DNA from: Nonlabens xylanidelens | GTDB lineage: Bacteria > Bacteroidota > Bacteroidia > Flavobacteriales > Flavobacteriaceae | Assembly (NCBI RefSeq): GCF_002934445.1 | Contig: NZ_PTJE01000001.1 | Location: 1,054,001-1,118,000 of the forward strand | DNA: 64,000 nt | Direction of reading: 5' to 3' | Notes under the pieces: model-generated | Database searches by the model: none | Seen by the model: only the letters and a program-made list of their open reading frames with translations | Told to the model about the DNA's origin: nothing | Translations under genes and position numbers: made by a program | In this document: piece after piece, positions 1 to 9,170 of the stretch | Layout: each line of letters opens with the position of its first letter | Numbering within the stretch: position 1 is the first letter of the stretch

Positions 1-488
1 ACAGGGTAGTTTTGGTAAGCTGGGTGACGTAAGTAGTTTTTAGTCATTTCTTCATTATAACCTAAGCGATTTCTCCATACTAATGTATCAGGAACTGCGC
101 CGTTATAAATGTTACGGTATTCTTCATCTTCTGGTGGGAAGACAGCTTTGATGTATTCTAACATCTCAAGGTACATACCATTAGTAACTTCAGTTTCATC
201 AATGTAAAAAGATTGAACATGCTGTTGATTAGGAGTGTTGTTCCAATCATGCATAGGGTCATCTTTAACACGACCCATCGTGAATGTTCCACCTTCTACA
301 AAGACAAGACCAGGTCCTGTATCTTGTTCTTTATATTTTGTGTTAAGTTCAAATCCGTTTTTACCGGTGACGTCCCAACCGGTTCCACGAGATGTGGATG
401 TGTAGTCGTTTCCACCACCACCACAACTCACTATCGCCATTCCGGCGAAGAGAGTAAAGACTGCTTTTACTGCAAAGTACTTCTTCAT
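1..488 (-). CDS. gldJ: Gliding motility lipoprotein GldJ (3' end outside window)
   Basis: About 162 N-terminal codons are visible and the gene runs off the left edge. The product opens with a lipoprotein signal peptide (MKKYFAVKAV..., lipobox IVSC, Cys22) followed by glycines, then a stretch resembling the formylglycine-generating-enzyme/sulfatase-modifying fold (GGTFTMGRV... and DETEVTN). This fold plus the divergent porU-porV neighbour matches the conserved gldJ-porU-porV order of gliding Bacteroidota. GldJ is an outer-membrane lipoprotein required for gliding and type IX secretion; it stabilises GldK. The ATG at 488 gives the signal peptide directly. No TAnnTTTG element is seen upstream on this strand. 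The related paralogue GldK is the main alternative, but the gene order favours GldJ. Confidence 0.9.
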   Translation of the reverse strand, partial: MKKYFAVKAVFTLFAGMAIVSCGGGGNDYTSTSRGTGWDVTGKNGFELNTKYKEQDTGPGLVFVEGGTFTMGRVKDDPMHDWNNTPNQQHVQSFYIDETEVTNGMYLEMLEYIKAVFPPEDEEYRNIYNGAVPDTLVWRNRLGYNEEMTKNYLRHPAYQNYP

Positions 489-605
489 TTTAAGAATTTG
501 TTTTGAAAAATGAGTCGCAATATAATTATTTCAATCTAATACGAAAGCATTAATTCGTATAATTCGCGTTACATTTGTCGTTCAAGCATATTAAACGACG
601 ACGAA

Positions 606-637
606 TTGCGATTATTATGCGTTATCTTAAAATTTTG
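606..637 (+). promoter_or_regulatory. Weak candidate promoter for porU
   Basis: TTG at 606-608 is followed after 21 bases by AAATTTTG at 630-637, one mismatch from the Bacteroidota -7 element TAnnTTTG. It lies 47 bases upstream of the porU ATG in the 196-base gap between divergent gldJ and porU. The mismatch makes this only a candidate; nothing else stands out in the gap. Confidence 0.3.
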
Positions 638-684
638 TGAATATTTTTAAATACTAATTCATATTAACAGCCGTTAGTGTATCG

Positions 685-3600
685 ATGAAGCATTTTTTCT
701 ACTTAATAATTTTACTTCTTAATGCTAGCGCGCTTGCTCAAAGTGGTCGAGAGGTAATTGATTGGAAGGATTTGGAATCCTTTGATATCGGTGATCAGCA
801 AATTAAAGTTCCGTATTTTAGAGAAAACCATAGTTTTGATGGACGAGATTTATTTTGGATTAAAAGTTTTCAAATAAATCAAAAAGTTGATGAATTCTCT
901 GTTGAAATAACAAATTTGAAGACAGAGACGATAAGAGTAACAGATCTTGGACAGTTAAATCCATCACAAATTTCTAATGGGTTTCAATATTCTTTAAGAA
1001 ATGCGCTTTCGCGAAAGCGTAACTATGCTCAATTAAAAATAACACCAATTTTTAAGGATGGAAATCAGTATAAGAAGGTAGTTTCTTTTAACTACAGCTA
1101 TTCTTATGCGCCGGCGCAATTTCAGGTTAAAAACGCAAGCTTTAGTAATTCTATTTTAGCATCTGGAAATTGGTACAGATTTAAGGTAGAGAGAACTGGT
1201 GTAAATAGAATAAGCAGGTCTTTCTTATCTAATTTAGGTATAGATGTTAATTCTATCGACCCTGCTAGAATTAAGGTTTATGGTCAGGGAGGTACATCGT
1301 TGCCTTTAGTTAATAGTGATGATCAATTATTTGATGCTCCTGAGGTTGCTATTACCGTTACAGGTGGTGAAGATGGTAGGTTTGATAATGGAGATGAGAT
1401 CTTGTTTTACGGAATTGCTACAAATACAGATTACGTTAGTGAAAACGATAGTTTTATTAATCCTTATACAGATGAGTCTTTTTATTATCTAACGGTAGAT
1501 GGGGCTATTGGTAAGCGTATTTTACCATTTGTGCAACCCAGTGCTGTACCGGCTATTACTTATGATTATTATTATGCTAGGCAACACCATGAGGTGGATC
1601 TTGTAAATATAGCCTCTATAGGTCGTGTATGGTATGGTGAGCGTTTTGATTTTGAACCAGACCAAGTTTTTGAATTTGAGTTTGAAAATGTACGAAGTAC
1701 TTTACCTGCCGTAGTGAGAATAGCCACTGGAGCAGTGTCAGATAATGACACAAGTATGAGCTTTAGTTTAAATGATGTAGTTCTTGGTACTTCTTCGTTA
1801 AGTGGTGTGGCAGGGCAAAACATACGCGCTGCGGCTAGGGCAACTCTACTAGTGTCTAATGCTAGTATTAGTTCTGATATGGTTTCTGTTAATGTGTCTT
1901 ATGATAATTCTGGAAACCCTGGAGCGTCTGGTTATTTGGACTATATAAGTTTAGAGATACCTCAGAGTTTAACCGGTAAAAACGAACAATTTAGATTTGA
2001 TGTACCTAATGCTGCGTCTCAAAGTGGTGTGGTAGAATATCAATTCTCTAATGCATCTCAAATAAGTGAGGTATGGGATATAACTGATGTTAATAATGTA
2101 CGTAAGGTTACTAACAATTTGCAAGACGCTACTTTTTCTTTTACTGATAATGGTGGGCAAACTAAAGAGTATCTAGCGGTTGACTCTTCAGATTTTTACA
2201 ATGTGGTGAGTGTAAGGAATAGTACTGTTGTAAATCAGAATTTAAAAGGGACTATTTTTAATGACCGATCAGGTAATTTTAGAGATATAGATTATTTAAT
2301 TATTACGGCAGAGTTTTTACAGTCAGAAGCACAAAGACTTGCAAATTACCATATCACCGAGAGTAATCTCAATACTAAAGTGGTGACTTTGCAAGAGATT
2401 TATAACGAGTTTTCTGAGGGTAGACAAGATTTAAGTGCTATTAGGAATTTTGTGAGGTATGTTTATGATAATGCATCTTCACCAGCAAATAGGGTGCAGT
2501 TTGTAAATTTATTTGGTGATGCGAGTTATGACTATAAGGATAGATTAAGGATAAGAGATAATATCGTGCCGTCTTATCTTTCTTTAGAGAGTACTTCATT
2601 AACGGCTTCTTTTTGTACAGATGATTTTTTTGCTTTCATGGATAATGGTGAGGGGACAGTCGCTGCAAATAATCTCATGGATATAGCTGTGGGGCGCATG
2701 ATAGTGAGTGATATTCAAGAAGCTAGAGAGATGGTGGATAAGGTGATCAGTTATACTGCAGAGCCTGCTTTTAATAAATGGAGAAATAATATCGCGTTGA
2801 TAGGTGATGATGTGGATATTCTTTCTGATAGAATATTGCAAGAAAATGTGAATGATCTAGGTGATGAGATATTTTTAAACAGACCTGATTATAACGTAAA
2901 TAAAATATTGTTAGATAGTTATGAGCAATTTAGTACGGCTGGTGGACCTAAATATCCAGATGCTGTTAATGATATAAGAGATGCTTTTGAACAGGGTTCT
3001 TTGGTTATAAATTATTTTGGTCATGGAAATGAAGATGGGCTCGCAAGAGAGTTTATTATAACTCAATCGCTTGTTCAGAACTTGCGTAATCCTAATACAT
3101 TACCGTTGTTTATTTCGGTAACATGTGAATTTACACGATTTGATAATCCGTTGCGTGTTAGTGGTGGTGAGTTAACTTACCTGAATCCAGAAGGTGGAGC
3201 TATCGCTTCAGTGGCAACTAACCGTTTGATTTTTGTTAATGTAGGTGCTGGTTTTAATAATATATTAGATCAGTACATTTTTGGTTATGATAATGTTGAG
3301 CCAGTTTCGATGGCTGAAGCGTTACGACTAGCAAAAACAGATCCTAGTTTTCAATCTACTTCCACTCGTAGAGTTATTACTTTTATAGGAGATCCGGCAT
3401 TAAAATTAGCTTTTCCTCAGCCTCGTGTAGTTCTTAATACTGTTAATGGAAATCCTATTGCGACAAATACAGATGTGTTACAGGCTTTAGATCGTGTTTC
3501 TTTAGGTGGAGAGGTGCAAACGATTCCTGGAAATCGTATCAACGATTATAACGGTACTCTTTATGTGACTGTATTTGATAAAAATATAAGCAGAGAAACT

Positions 3601-4530
3601 TTGGCAAACGACAATACCAGAGATACAGCAGTGGCTGGTGATCCTATTATAGTCTTGCCTTTTGATCAATTAGGTGAAGCTCTTTTTAGAGGTCAGGCTA
3701 CTATTACAAACGGAGAATTTGAGTTTGATTTTATCATGCCTAGAGATACACAGATACCAGTAGGTGCTGGACGAGTTTCTTTTTATGCAAAAAGAGATAA
3801 CGTACCAGAAGATCAAAATGGATATTCTCAAGATATTCAAATAGGTGGTATTAATCGCAATGCACCTGCAGACGATTTAGGTCCTGAGGTGGAGTTGTTT
3901 ATGAATGACACTAATTTTGTTTCTGGTGGTGTTACGGATAGTGATCCGTTTTTACTTGCTTTTTTAAGTGATGATAATGGAATTAATACTTCTAGTGGTA
4001 TAGGGCATGACATTACTGGTATTCTAGACGGTGATGAAACAAATCCATTTATCTTAAATGATTACTATGAGGCAGATGAAGATGATTTTACTCAAGGGAA
4101 GGTATATTTTCCTCTTAGGGATATAGAGCCAGGACTACATACTTTAAAAGTTACCGCATGGGATACGTATAACAATAGTTCTATGAATGAGATTCAGTTT
4201 GTAGTGTCAGAATCTGATGGTGTAGAGTTAACTAGAGTGTTAAATTATCCTAACCCTTTTAGTACATATACTGAGTTTTGGTTCAATCATAACAGGCCTT
4301 TTGAGCCGTTAGATGTCCAGGTACAAGTGATGACTGTAAGTGGTAAAGTAGTCTGGAGTAAAAATCAAAACATCACAACCACAGGGTTCACATCTAGAGA
4401 AATCACTTGGGATGGAAGAGATGATTTTGGCCAGCGATTAGGGAAAGGAGTTTATATTTATAAGATAACCGTAAAATCTACGTTAACTAATAAATCTGCG
4501 AGTAAAGTAGAAAAGCTCGTGATTTTATAA
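685..4530 (+). CDS. porU: Type IX secretion C-terminal signal peptidase PorU
   Basis: PorU is the cell-surface sortase-like cysteine protease of the type IX secretion system (T9SS): it removes the C-terminal signal of cargo and links cargo to A-LPS. The 1281-residue protein has a signal peptide (cleavage near LAQS), an N-terminal beta-rich region, a gingipain-like C25 domain with NYFGHGN (His780) and SVTCEF (Cys814) as the catalytic pair, and a C-terminal beta domain. The last ~90 residues carry a type A T9SS signal (LNYPNPF ... GKGVYIYKI), as PorU itself does. porV follows 43 bases downstream, its known partner. One genomic palindrome lies inside at 1004-1019, encoding ALSRKR. Length and order are typical for the family. 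Confidence 0.96.
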   Translation: MKHFFYLIILLLNASALAQSGREVIDWKDLESFDIGDQQIKVPYFRENHSFDGRDLFWIKSFQINQKVDEFSVEITNLKTETIRVTDLGQLNPSQISNGFQYSLRNALSRKRNYAQLKITPIFKDGNQYKKVVSFNYSYSYAPAQFQVKNASFSNSILASGNWYRFKVERTGVNRISRSFLSNLGIDVNSIDPARIKVYGQGGTSLPLVNSDDQLFDAPEVAITVTGGEDGRFDNGDEILFYGIATNTDYVSENDSFINPYTDESFYYLTVDGAIGKRILPFVQPSAVPAITYDYYYARQHHEVDLVNIASIGRVWYGERFDFEPDQVFEFEFENVRSTLPAVVRIATGAVSDNDTSMSFSLNDVVLGTSSLSGVAGQNIRAAARATLLVSNASISSDMVSVNVSYDNSGNPGASGYLDYISLEIPQSLTGKNEQFRFDVPNAASQSGVVEYQFSNASQISEVWDITDVNNVRKVTNNLQDATFSFTDNGGQTKEYLAVDSSDFYNVVSVRNSTVVNQNLKGTIFNDRSGNFRDIDYLIITAEFLQSEAQRLANYHITESNLNTKVVTLQEIYNEFSEGRQDLSAIRNFVRYVYDNASSPANRVQFVNLFGDASYDYKDRLRIRDNIVPSYLSLESTSLTASFCTDDFFAFMDNGEGTVAANNLMDIAVGRMIVSDIQEAREMVDKVISYTAEPAFNKWRNNIALIGDDVDILSDRILQENVNDLGDEIFLNRPDYNVNKILLDSYEQFSTAGGPKYPDAVNDIRDAFEQGSLVINYFGHGNEDGLAREFIITQSLVQNLRNPNTLPLFISVTCEFTRFDNPLRVSGGELTYLNPEGGAIASVATNRLIFVNVGAGFNNILDQYIFGYDNVEPVSMAEALRLAKTDPSFQSTSTRRVITFIGDPALKLAFPQPRVVLNTVNGNPIATNTDVLQALDRVSLGGEVQTIPGNRINDYNGTLYVTVFDKNISRETLANDNTRDTAVAGDPIIVLPFDQLGEALFRGQATITNGEFEFDFIMPRDTQIPVGAGRVSFYAKRDNVPEDQNGYSQDIQIGGINRNAPADDLGPEVELFMNDTNFVSGGVTDSDPFLLAFLSDDNGINTSSGIGHDITGILDGDETNPFILNDYYEADEDDFTQGKVYFPLRDIEPGLHTLKVTAWDTYNNSSMNEIQFVVSESDGVELTRVLNYPNPFSTYTEFWFNHNRPFEPLDVQVQVMTVSGKVVWSKNQNITTTGFTSREITWDGRDDFGQRLGKGVYIYKITVKSTLTNKSASKVEKLVIL
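1004..1019. repeat. Highly iterated palindrome copy 1 (in porU)
   Basis: CGCTTTCGCGAAAGCG, a perfect 16-bp palindrome. It is read in the frame that gives A-L-S-R-K-R within the N-terminal part of PorU. Confidence 0.9.
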
Positions 4531-4545
4531 TAAGATTGATTAACA

Positions 4546-4553
4546 TATATTTG
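4546..4553 (+). promoter_or_regulatory. -7 element (TATATTTG) upstream of porV
   Basis: Exact match to TAnnTTTG, 20 bases before the porV ATG and just after the porU stop. No TTG lies at the usual 17-23 base distance, so only half of the Bacteroidota promoter is present. It could give porV-cdd expression independent of porU. Confidence 0.45.
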
Positions 4554-4573
4554 TCACCGCATAAATTTTATTG

Positions 4574-5728
4574 ATGAAGAAAATATTTTTACTTTTCGTA
4601 GTAGTAACATTTGCAATACCTAGTGTAAGTAATGCTCAGGATAATGATACTCGAGTAATTACAACGGCACTCCCTTTTTTAAGAATTGCTGGAGATCCTA
4701 GAGCTGCTGGTATGGGAGATATGGGTGTAGCTACTAGTCCAGACGCATGGTCGCAACAATGGAATCCTGCAAAATATGCCTTCAGTACGAGGCAGCATAA
4801 ATTTGGTGTAGCTTATACTCCTTACTTAGGTAATTTAGTAGATGATATCGCAATTGCTCAATTAGTGTATTCAAATAGAATCAATGAGCAAAGTGCTTTT
4901 GCTGGTAGTTTAAGATATTTTTCTTTGGGATCTATAACACTGCGACAAGATGCTGCAGACCCAGGTAGAGAAGAAAGTCCAAATGAGTTTGTTCTTGATG
5001 GTACTTATTCTTTGAAATTGAGTGAGCAGTTTGCTATGGCGGTAACAGGTCGTTTTTTAAGGTCTGATTTACGTATTCAAGGAGTAGATAGCGACGCTAG
5101 TGCGGCAAATAGTTTTGCCGTAGATGTTTCTGGATATTACCAGTCAGAAGAAGAAGCTTATAATGATTTCAATGGTAGATGGAGAGCCGGATTTAATATC
5201 TCTAACATTGGTCCTAAGATTACTTATGATGCTGGTGGGCAAGAAAATTTTATTCCTACTAACTTAGCTTTAGGTGGTGGATTTGACTTTATCCTTAACG
5301 ATGGTTTTAGTAAGATAGGTGTAACTGCCGAGGTGAATAAACTTTTAGTCCCTACGCCACCGATTTTAGACGATACTACTGGTGAGATCATAGAAGGTGA
5401 AGATGATGATGTAACTTTTATTTCAGGTATTTTTCAATCATTTGGTGATGCGCCAGGTGGTATAAGTGAAGAGCTTAGAGAATTTACTTGGGCTTTAGGT
5501 GCAGAGTATACCTATAATGATGCTTTTGCTCTACGTGCAGGATATTTTAATGAAGCAGATGATAAGGGAGCTAGACAGTTTCTTTCATTAGGGGCAGGTT
5601 TTGAATTCTCTCAGATCAACATTGACTTATCTTATTTATTTTCTACAAGTAGGGTAAATAGTCCACTAGAAGGGACATTAAGATTTGGACTTACTTTTAA
5701 CTTCGGTGACGAATACACAGAATACTAG
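4574..5728 (+). CDS. porV: Type IX secretion outer-membrane protein PorV (LptO)
   Basis: 384 residues with a signal peptide (MKKIFLLFVVVTFAIP..., cleavage after SNAQ) and a FadL-like outer-membrane beta-barrel, ending in an aromatic-rich strand (LRFGLTFNFGDEYTEY). PorV is the shuttle protein that takes cargo from the SprA translocon to PorU and is needed for secretion of many cargo proteins. The motif LRIAGDPRAAGMGDMGVA near residues 37-54 is typical of the PorV/PorQ/UPF0164 family. ATG at 4574 is preferred to the adjacent TTG at 4571. The stop TAG at 5726 is in the same frame as cdd, only one codon before its presumed start. Expected to act with PorU at the cell surface. Confidence 0.95.
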   Translation: MKKIFLLFVVVTFAIPSVSNAQDNDTRVITTALPFLRIAGDPRAAGMGDMGVATSPDAWSQQWNPAKYAFSTRQHKFGVAYTPYLGNLVDDIAIAQLVYSNRINEQSAFAGSLRYFSLGSITLRQDAADPGREESPNEFVLDGTYSLKLSEQFAMAVTGRFLRSDLRIQGVDSDASAANSFAVDVSGYYQSEEEAYNDFNGRWRAGFNISNIGPKITYDAGGQENFIPTNLALGGGFDFILNDGFSKIGVTAEVNKLLVPTPPILDDTTGEIIEGEDDDVTFISGIFQSFGDAPGGISEELREFTWALGAEYTYNDAFALRAGYFNEADDKGARQFLSLGAGFEFSQINIDLSYLFSTSRVNSPLEGTLRFGLTFNFGDEYTEY

Positions 5729-5731
5729 ACT

Positions 5732-6214
5732 ATCAAAAAATTAGAACTACACACTACCCTCGAGGTATACGATAATATAGAAGAGCTTGCTGCACCAGAT
5801 CATTCACTTATGGATCTGGCTATAGAGGCACGTCACCGTGCATATGCGCCTTACTCAAATTTCACAGTAGGTTGTGCATTGTTATTAGAAAACGGTGAGA
5901 TAATAACAGGTAATAATCAGGAGAATGCTGCTTATCCGTCAGGATTGTGTGCAGAGCGTGTTGCTATATTTGCGGCAGGATCTCAATACCCTGGTGTTGC
6001 TGTTTTAAAAATGGCTATTACAGCTAGTCCCAAAGACGATTCTTTTCATAAACCAGTGCCGCCTTGTGGCGCATGCAGGCAGTCTATAGCTGAGTATGAG
6101 AATAATCAAGAAAACGATATAGAGCTATATTTTATGGGAGCTGCTGGCAAGGTTTTAAAGTCAGATTCCTTGAGTGATTTATTGCCGCTCGTGTTCGATA
6201 AGAATTATCTATAA
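5732..6214 (+). CDS. cdd: Cytidine deaminase, apparent ATC start
   Basis: Hydrolyses cytidine and deoxycytidine to the uridine forms in pyrimidine salvage. Zinc and catalytic motifs are clear: CAERVA (Cys and the proton-shuttle Glu) and PPCGACRQ (two Cys). The first ATG is at 5810, giving 134 residues, but the reading frame before it (KKLELHTT..., LEVYDNIEELAAPDHSL) looks like the ~27-residue N-terminus that flavobacterial Cdd proteins normally have. The only start that would include it is ATC at 5732, because TAG of porV sits in frame at 5726. So either ATC is used, the original ATG has mutated and the shorter form is made, or there is a base error. It is in the porV operon (3-base gap). Confidence 0.85.
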   Translation: MKKLELHTTLEVYDNIEELAAPDHSLMDLAIEARHRAYAPYSNFTVGCALLLENGEIITGNNQENAAYPSGLCAERVAIFAAGSQYPGVAVLKMAITASPKDDSFHKPVPPCGACRQSIAEYENNQENDIELYFMGAAGKVLKSDSLSDLLPLVFDKNYL

Positions 6215-6285
6215 CGATTGCGTACAATTTTAACCCATAAATAGGTTTTTCCTTACCTTTTTTTCGTCTATTTTTGTTCTGCAGC

Positions 6286-6319
6286 TTGAGCAAAAGTTAG
6301 GAAAGGATCTTTATATTTG
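6286..6319 (+). promoter_or_regulatory. Promoter of pdhA-pdhC (TTG-N23-TATATTTG)
   Basis: TTG at 6286-6288 and TATATTTG at 6312-6319 fit the Bacteroidota consensus with a 23-base spacer. The 5' leader to the ATG at 6367 is about 43 bases and contains the 20-bp palindrome at 6328-6347. Confidence 0.65.
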
Positions 6320-6327
6320 ATCTTTGT

Positions 6328-6347
6328 TCCGCTTTCGCGAAAGCGGA
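6328..6347. repeat. Highly iterated palindrome copy 2 (pdhA leader)
   Basis: TCCGCTTTCGCGAAAGCGGA, a perfect 20-bp palindrome, the longest copy in the window. It lies between the pdhA promoter and its ATG, so it would be transcribed as a hairpin or could bind a protein that affects pdh expression. Confidence 0.9.
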
Positions 6348-6366
6348 CCACTTAACATATAATTAC

Positions 6367-7365
6367 ATGAAAAAAGTCACTAAAGACGTCTTACTGAACT
6401 GGTACGAGGAAATGCTTTTCTGGAGAAAGTTTGAGGACAAATTAGCTCAGGTTTATATCCAACAAAAAGTTCGTGGATTTTTGCACCTATACAATGGTCA
6501 AGAAGCAATTCTTGCAGGAGCACTACACGCAATGGATCTTACAAAGGATAAAATGATTACCGCATACCGTAATCACGTACAACCTATAGGAATGGGTGTA
6601 GACCCTAAAAGAGTAATGGCAGAGCTTTATGGTAAAGCAACTGGTACTTCTCAAGGACTAGGTGGTTCTATGCATATTTTTTCTAAAGAACACCGTTTCT
6701 ATGGTGGTCACGGTATCGTAGGAGGGCAAATACCTCTTGGTGCTGGTATCGCATTCGGTGATAAGTTTCACGGTGTTAACGCTGTTACACTTACCTTTTT
6801 TGGTGATGGTGCTGCACGTCAGGGTTCTTTGCACGAAGCGTTTAACCTTGCTATGTTATGGAATTTACCAGTAGTATTTTGTGTAGAAAATAATGGTTAT
6901 GCTATGGGTACAAGTGTTGCTCGTACTGCAAACCATACAGATATATGGAAACTAGGTCTAGGTTATGAAATGCCTTGTGGACCAGTAGATGCCATGGATC
7001 CAGAAAAAGTTGCCGAGGCTATGTCTGAAGCAATTGAAAGAGCTCGCTCTGGTGGTGGACCAACTTTCTTAGAATTAAAAACATATCGTTACAGAGGTCA
7101 CTCTATGAGTGATGCTCAAAAATATAGAACTAAAGACGAGGTGGCTGAATATCAAAAAATTGATCCTATCACGCAAGTGAAGGATAGATTGATGAGCGAT
7201 CACAACATGTCTGAAGATCACTTTAAAGATGTTGCAAAACGTGTAAAAGAACGTGTTGCAGAATGTGAGAAGTTTGCAGAAGAGTCACCGTTCCCAGAAC
7301 AAAGTGTGATGTATGACGCTGTATATGAACAAGAAGATTATCCATTTTTACCAGCAAAATCATAA
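6367..7365 (+). CDS. pdhA: Pyruvate dehydrogenase E1 component, alpha subunit
   Basis: 332 residues. The thiamine diphosphate binding motif is complete: GDG at 146-148 and ENNG with Asn175-Asn176. The E1-alpha phosphorylation-loop-like segment YRGHSMSD is also present. With a beta subunit it decarboxylates pyruvate and transfers the acetyl group to the lipoyl arms of PdhC. pdhC starts 3 bases after the stop, so they are co-transcribed. No E1-beta or E3 gene lies in the window, so PdhB and lipoamide dehydrogenase must be encoded elsewhere, which is usual in Flavobacteriaceae. A branched-chain oxo-acid E1 is the alternative, but length and partner favour pyruvate. Confidence 0.93.
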   Translation: MKKVTKDVLLNWYEEMLFWRKFEDKLAQVYIQQKVRGFLHLYNGQEAILAGALHAMDLTKDKMITAYRNHVQPIGMGVDPKRVMAELYGKATGTSQGLGGSMHIFSKEHRFYGGHGIVGGQIPLGAGIAFGDKFHGVNAVTLTFFGDGAARQGSLHEAFNLAMLWNLPVVFCVENNGYAMGTSVARTANHTDIWKLGLGYEMPCGPVDAMDPEKVAEAMSEAIERARSGGGPTFLELKTYRYRGHSMSDAQKYRTKDEVAEYQKIDPITQVKDRLMSDHNMSEDHFKDVAKRVKERVAECEKFAEESPFPEQSVMYDAVYEQEDYPFLPAKS

Positions 7366-7368
7366 GTT

Positions 7369-9024
7369 ATGGCAGAGATAGTTAACATGCCACGTTTAAG
7401 TGACACCATGGAAGAAGGTGTTGTAGCTGCGTGGTTGAAGAAAGTAGGTGATAAGGTGGAAGAAGGAGATATCCTTGCAGAAATTGAAACTGATAAAGCT
7501 ACCATGGAATTTGAATCATTCCAAAACGGTACGTTACTACATATAGGTGTTCAAGAAGGAGAAACTGCTCCTGTTGATCAATTGCTATGTATTATAGGAG
7601 AAGAAGGTGAAGATATTTCTAGTTTGCTAGAAGGTGGATCAGGTTCTGAAACTAGTGATGAAACTACTGCAGATGCTGATTCAAAAGAAGAAGCGTCTTC
7701 AGATGATCAAGAAGAAGCTAGTGCGAGTTCTGATATTCCTGATGGTGTTGTTATTGTTAACATGCCACGTCTTAGTGATACTATGGAAGAAGGTACTGTA
7801 GCGTCATGGTTAAAACAAGAAGGAGATTCTGTTGAAGAAGGTGATATCCTTGCAGAAATCGAAACCGATAAGGCAACGATGGAATTTGAATCTTTTAACA
7901 GTGGTACACTTCTTAAGATAGGTATTCAAGAAGGAGAAACTGCAAAGGTAGATACGCTATTAGCTATCATAGGCCCTGCAGGAACTGATGTTTCAGGAAT
8001 AAGTGCAAGTAAAACTGCTGCTCCTAAAAAAGAAGAAAAGAAAGAAGAAAAGAAAGAAGAGCCGAAGAAAGAAGCTCCAAAGTCAGAGCCTAAGAAAGTA
8101 GAGGCTAAAAAAGAAGCCGCTCCTGTAGCATCTTCTTCTAACAAGTCTTCTAACGCTGCTGCAACCGGTGGACGTATTTTTGCATCTCCACTTGCAAAGA
8201 AAATGGCCGAAGAAAAAGGAATCGACTTAAGTCAGGTTTCTGGATCTGGAGAAAATGGACGTATTGTAAAAAGTGATATAGAGAGTTTTACACCTAGTGC
8301 TGCAGCTGCATCATCTGGTAGTTCCTTTGTATCTGTAGGAACAGAAACTTTTGAAGAGGTTCCTAATTCTCAAATGAGAAAAACAATTGCAAAACGCTTA
8401 GGTCAGTCTAAGTTTACAGCGCCTCATTATTATCTTACTATCGATCTAGATATGGATAATGCTATCGCTAGTAGAAAAGCAATTAATCAATTACCTGATA
8501 CTAAAATTAGCTTTAACGATATGGTAATTAAAGCGGCAGCGATGGCGTTAAGATTACATCCTAAAGTGAATACACAATGGACAGATAAAAATACTGTTAT
8601 CGCAAAGCACATCCATGTAGGTGTAGCAGTTGCTGTAGATGACGGTCTTCTTGTGCCAGTTTTACCATTTGCAGACCAGATGAGTATGCAACAAATAGGT
8701 GGTAAGGTAAGAGAACTTGCTGGTAAAGCACGTAGTAAGAAGTTACAACCTAAAGAAATGGAAGGAAGTACATTTACTATTTCTAACCTTGGTATGTTCG
8801 GTATTACAGAGTTTACTTCTATTATTAACCAGCCTAACAGTGCTATTATGTCTGTAGGTGCTATTGTTCAAAAACCAGTTGTAAAAGACGGTCAGATAGT
8901 AGTAGGTAATGTGATGAAGATTACACTTGCTTGTGATCATAGAACTGTAGATGGAGCAACAGGTGCTGCATTCTTACAAACATTCCAGTCTTATATCGAG
9001 AACCCAATTGTTATGTACATGTAA
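7369..9024 (+). CDS. pdhC: Dihydrolipoamide acetyltransferase (PDH E2) with two lipoyl domains
   Basis: 551 residues forming the core of the pyruvate dehydrogenase complex. Two tandem lipoyl domains carry the modified lysines in ETDKATMEFES at Lys43 and Lys168. They are separated by acidic Glu/Ser/Asp linkers and followed by a long Lys/Glu/Ala/Pro linker (about residues 215-260), a peripheral subunit-binding domain (ASPLAKK ... GSGENGRIV, about 270-307), and the catalytic domain with DHRTVDG, His524 and Asp528. The two lipoyl domains are near repeats at DNA level as well. Ends at a strong terminator. Start ATG is fixed by the 3-base spacing to pdhA. Confidence 0.95.
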   Translation: MAEIVNMPRLSDTMEEGVVAAWLKKVGDKVEEGDILAEIETDKATMEFESFQNGTLLHIGVQEGETAPVDQLLCIIGEEGEDISSLLEGGSGSETSDETTADADSKEEASSDDQEEASASSDIPDGVVIVNMPRLSDTMEEGTVASWLKQEGDSVEEGDILAEIETDKATMEFESFNSGTLLKIGIQEGETAKVDTLLAIIGPAGTDVSGISASKTAAPKKEEKKEEKKEEPKKEAPKSEPKKVEAKKEAAPVASSSNKSSNAAATGGRIFASPLAKKMAEEKGIDLSQVSGSGENGRIVKSDIESFTPSAAAASSGSSFVSVGTETFEEVPNSQMRKTIAKRLGQSKFTAPHYYLTIDLDMDNAIASRKAINQLPDTKISFNDMVIKAAAMALRLHPKVNTQWTDKNTVIAKHIHVGVAVAVDDGLLVPVLPFADQMSMQQIGGKVRELAGKARSKKLQPKEMEGSTFTISNLGMFGITEFTSIINQPNSAIMSVGAIVQKPVVKDGQIVVGNVMKITLACDHRTVDGATGAAFLQTFQSYIENPIVMYM

Positions 9025-9050
9025 TCCATAAGATTCATAAATTATTATTC

Positions 9051-9080
9051 AAAAGCCAAATCGTAAGATTTGGCTTTTTT
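9051..9080 (+). terminator. Rho-independent terminator after pdhC
   Basis: Perfect 12-bp stem AAAAGCCAAATC / GATTTGGCTTTT with loop GTAA, ending in six T. It closes the pdhA-pdhC transcript. Confidence 0.9.
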
Positions 9081-9170
9081 AATTACACTTATTAATTGTT
9101 TTAGGACTATCCAGATCTGCTCTCTACTCTTTAACTAAATAACTATCTTTACTTCAACTAAAAAACAGTC

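Noticed and set aside
213..506. 97-residue ORF on the plus strand opposite gldJ
   Set aside because: It is antisense to clear GldJ coding sequence, has a low-complexity Thr run and no recognisable domain.
7926..8144. Minus-strand ORF rich in Ser/Phe opposite the pdhC linker
   Set aside because: It is the mirror of the Lys/Glu/Ala linker repeats of PdhC, not a gene.
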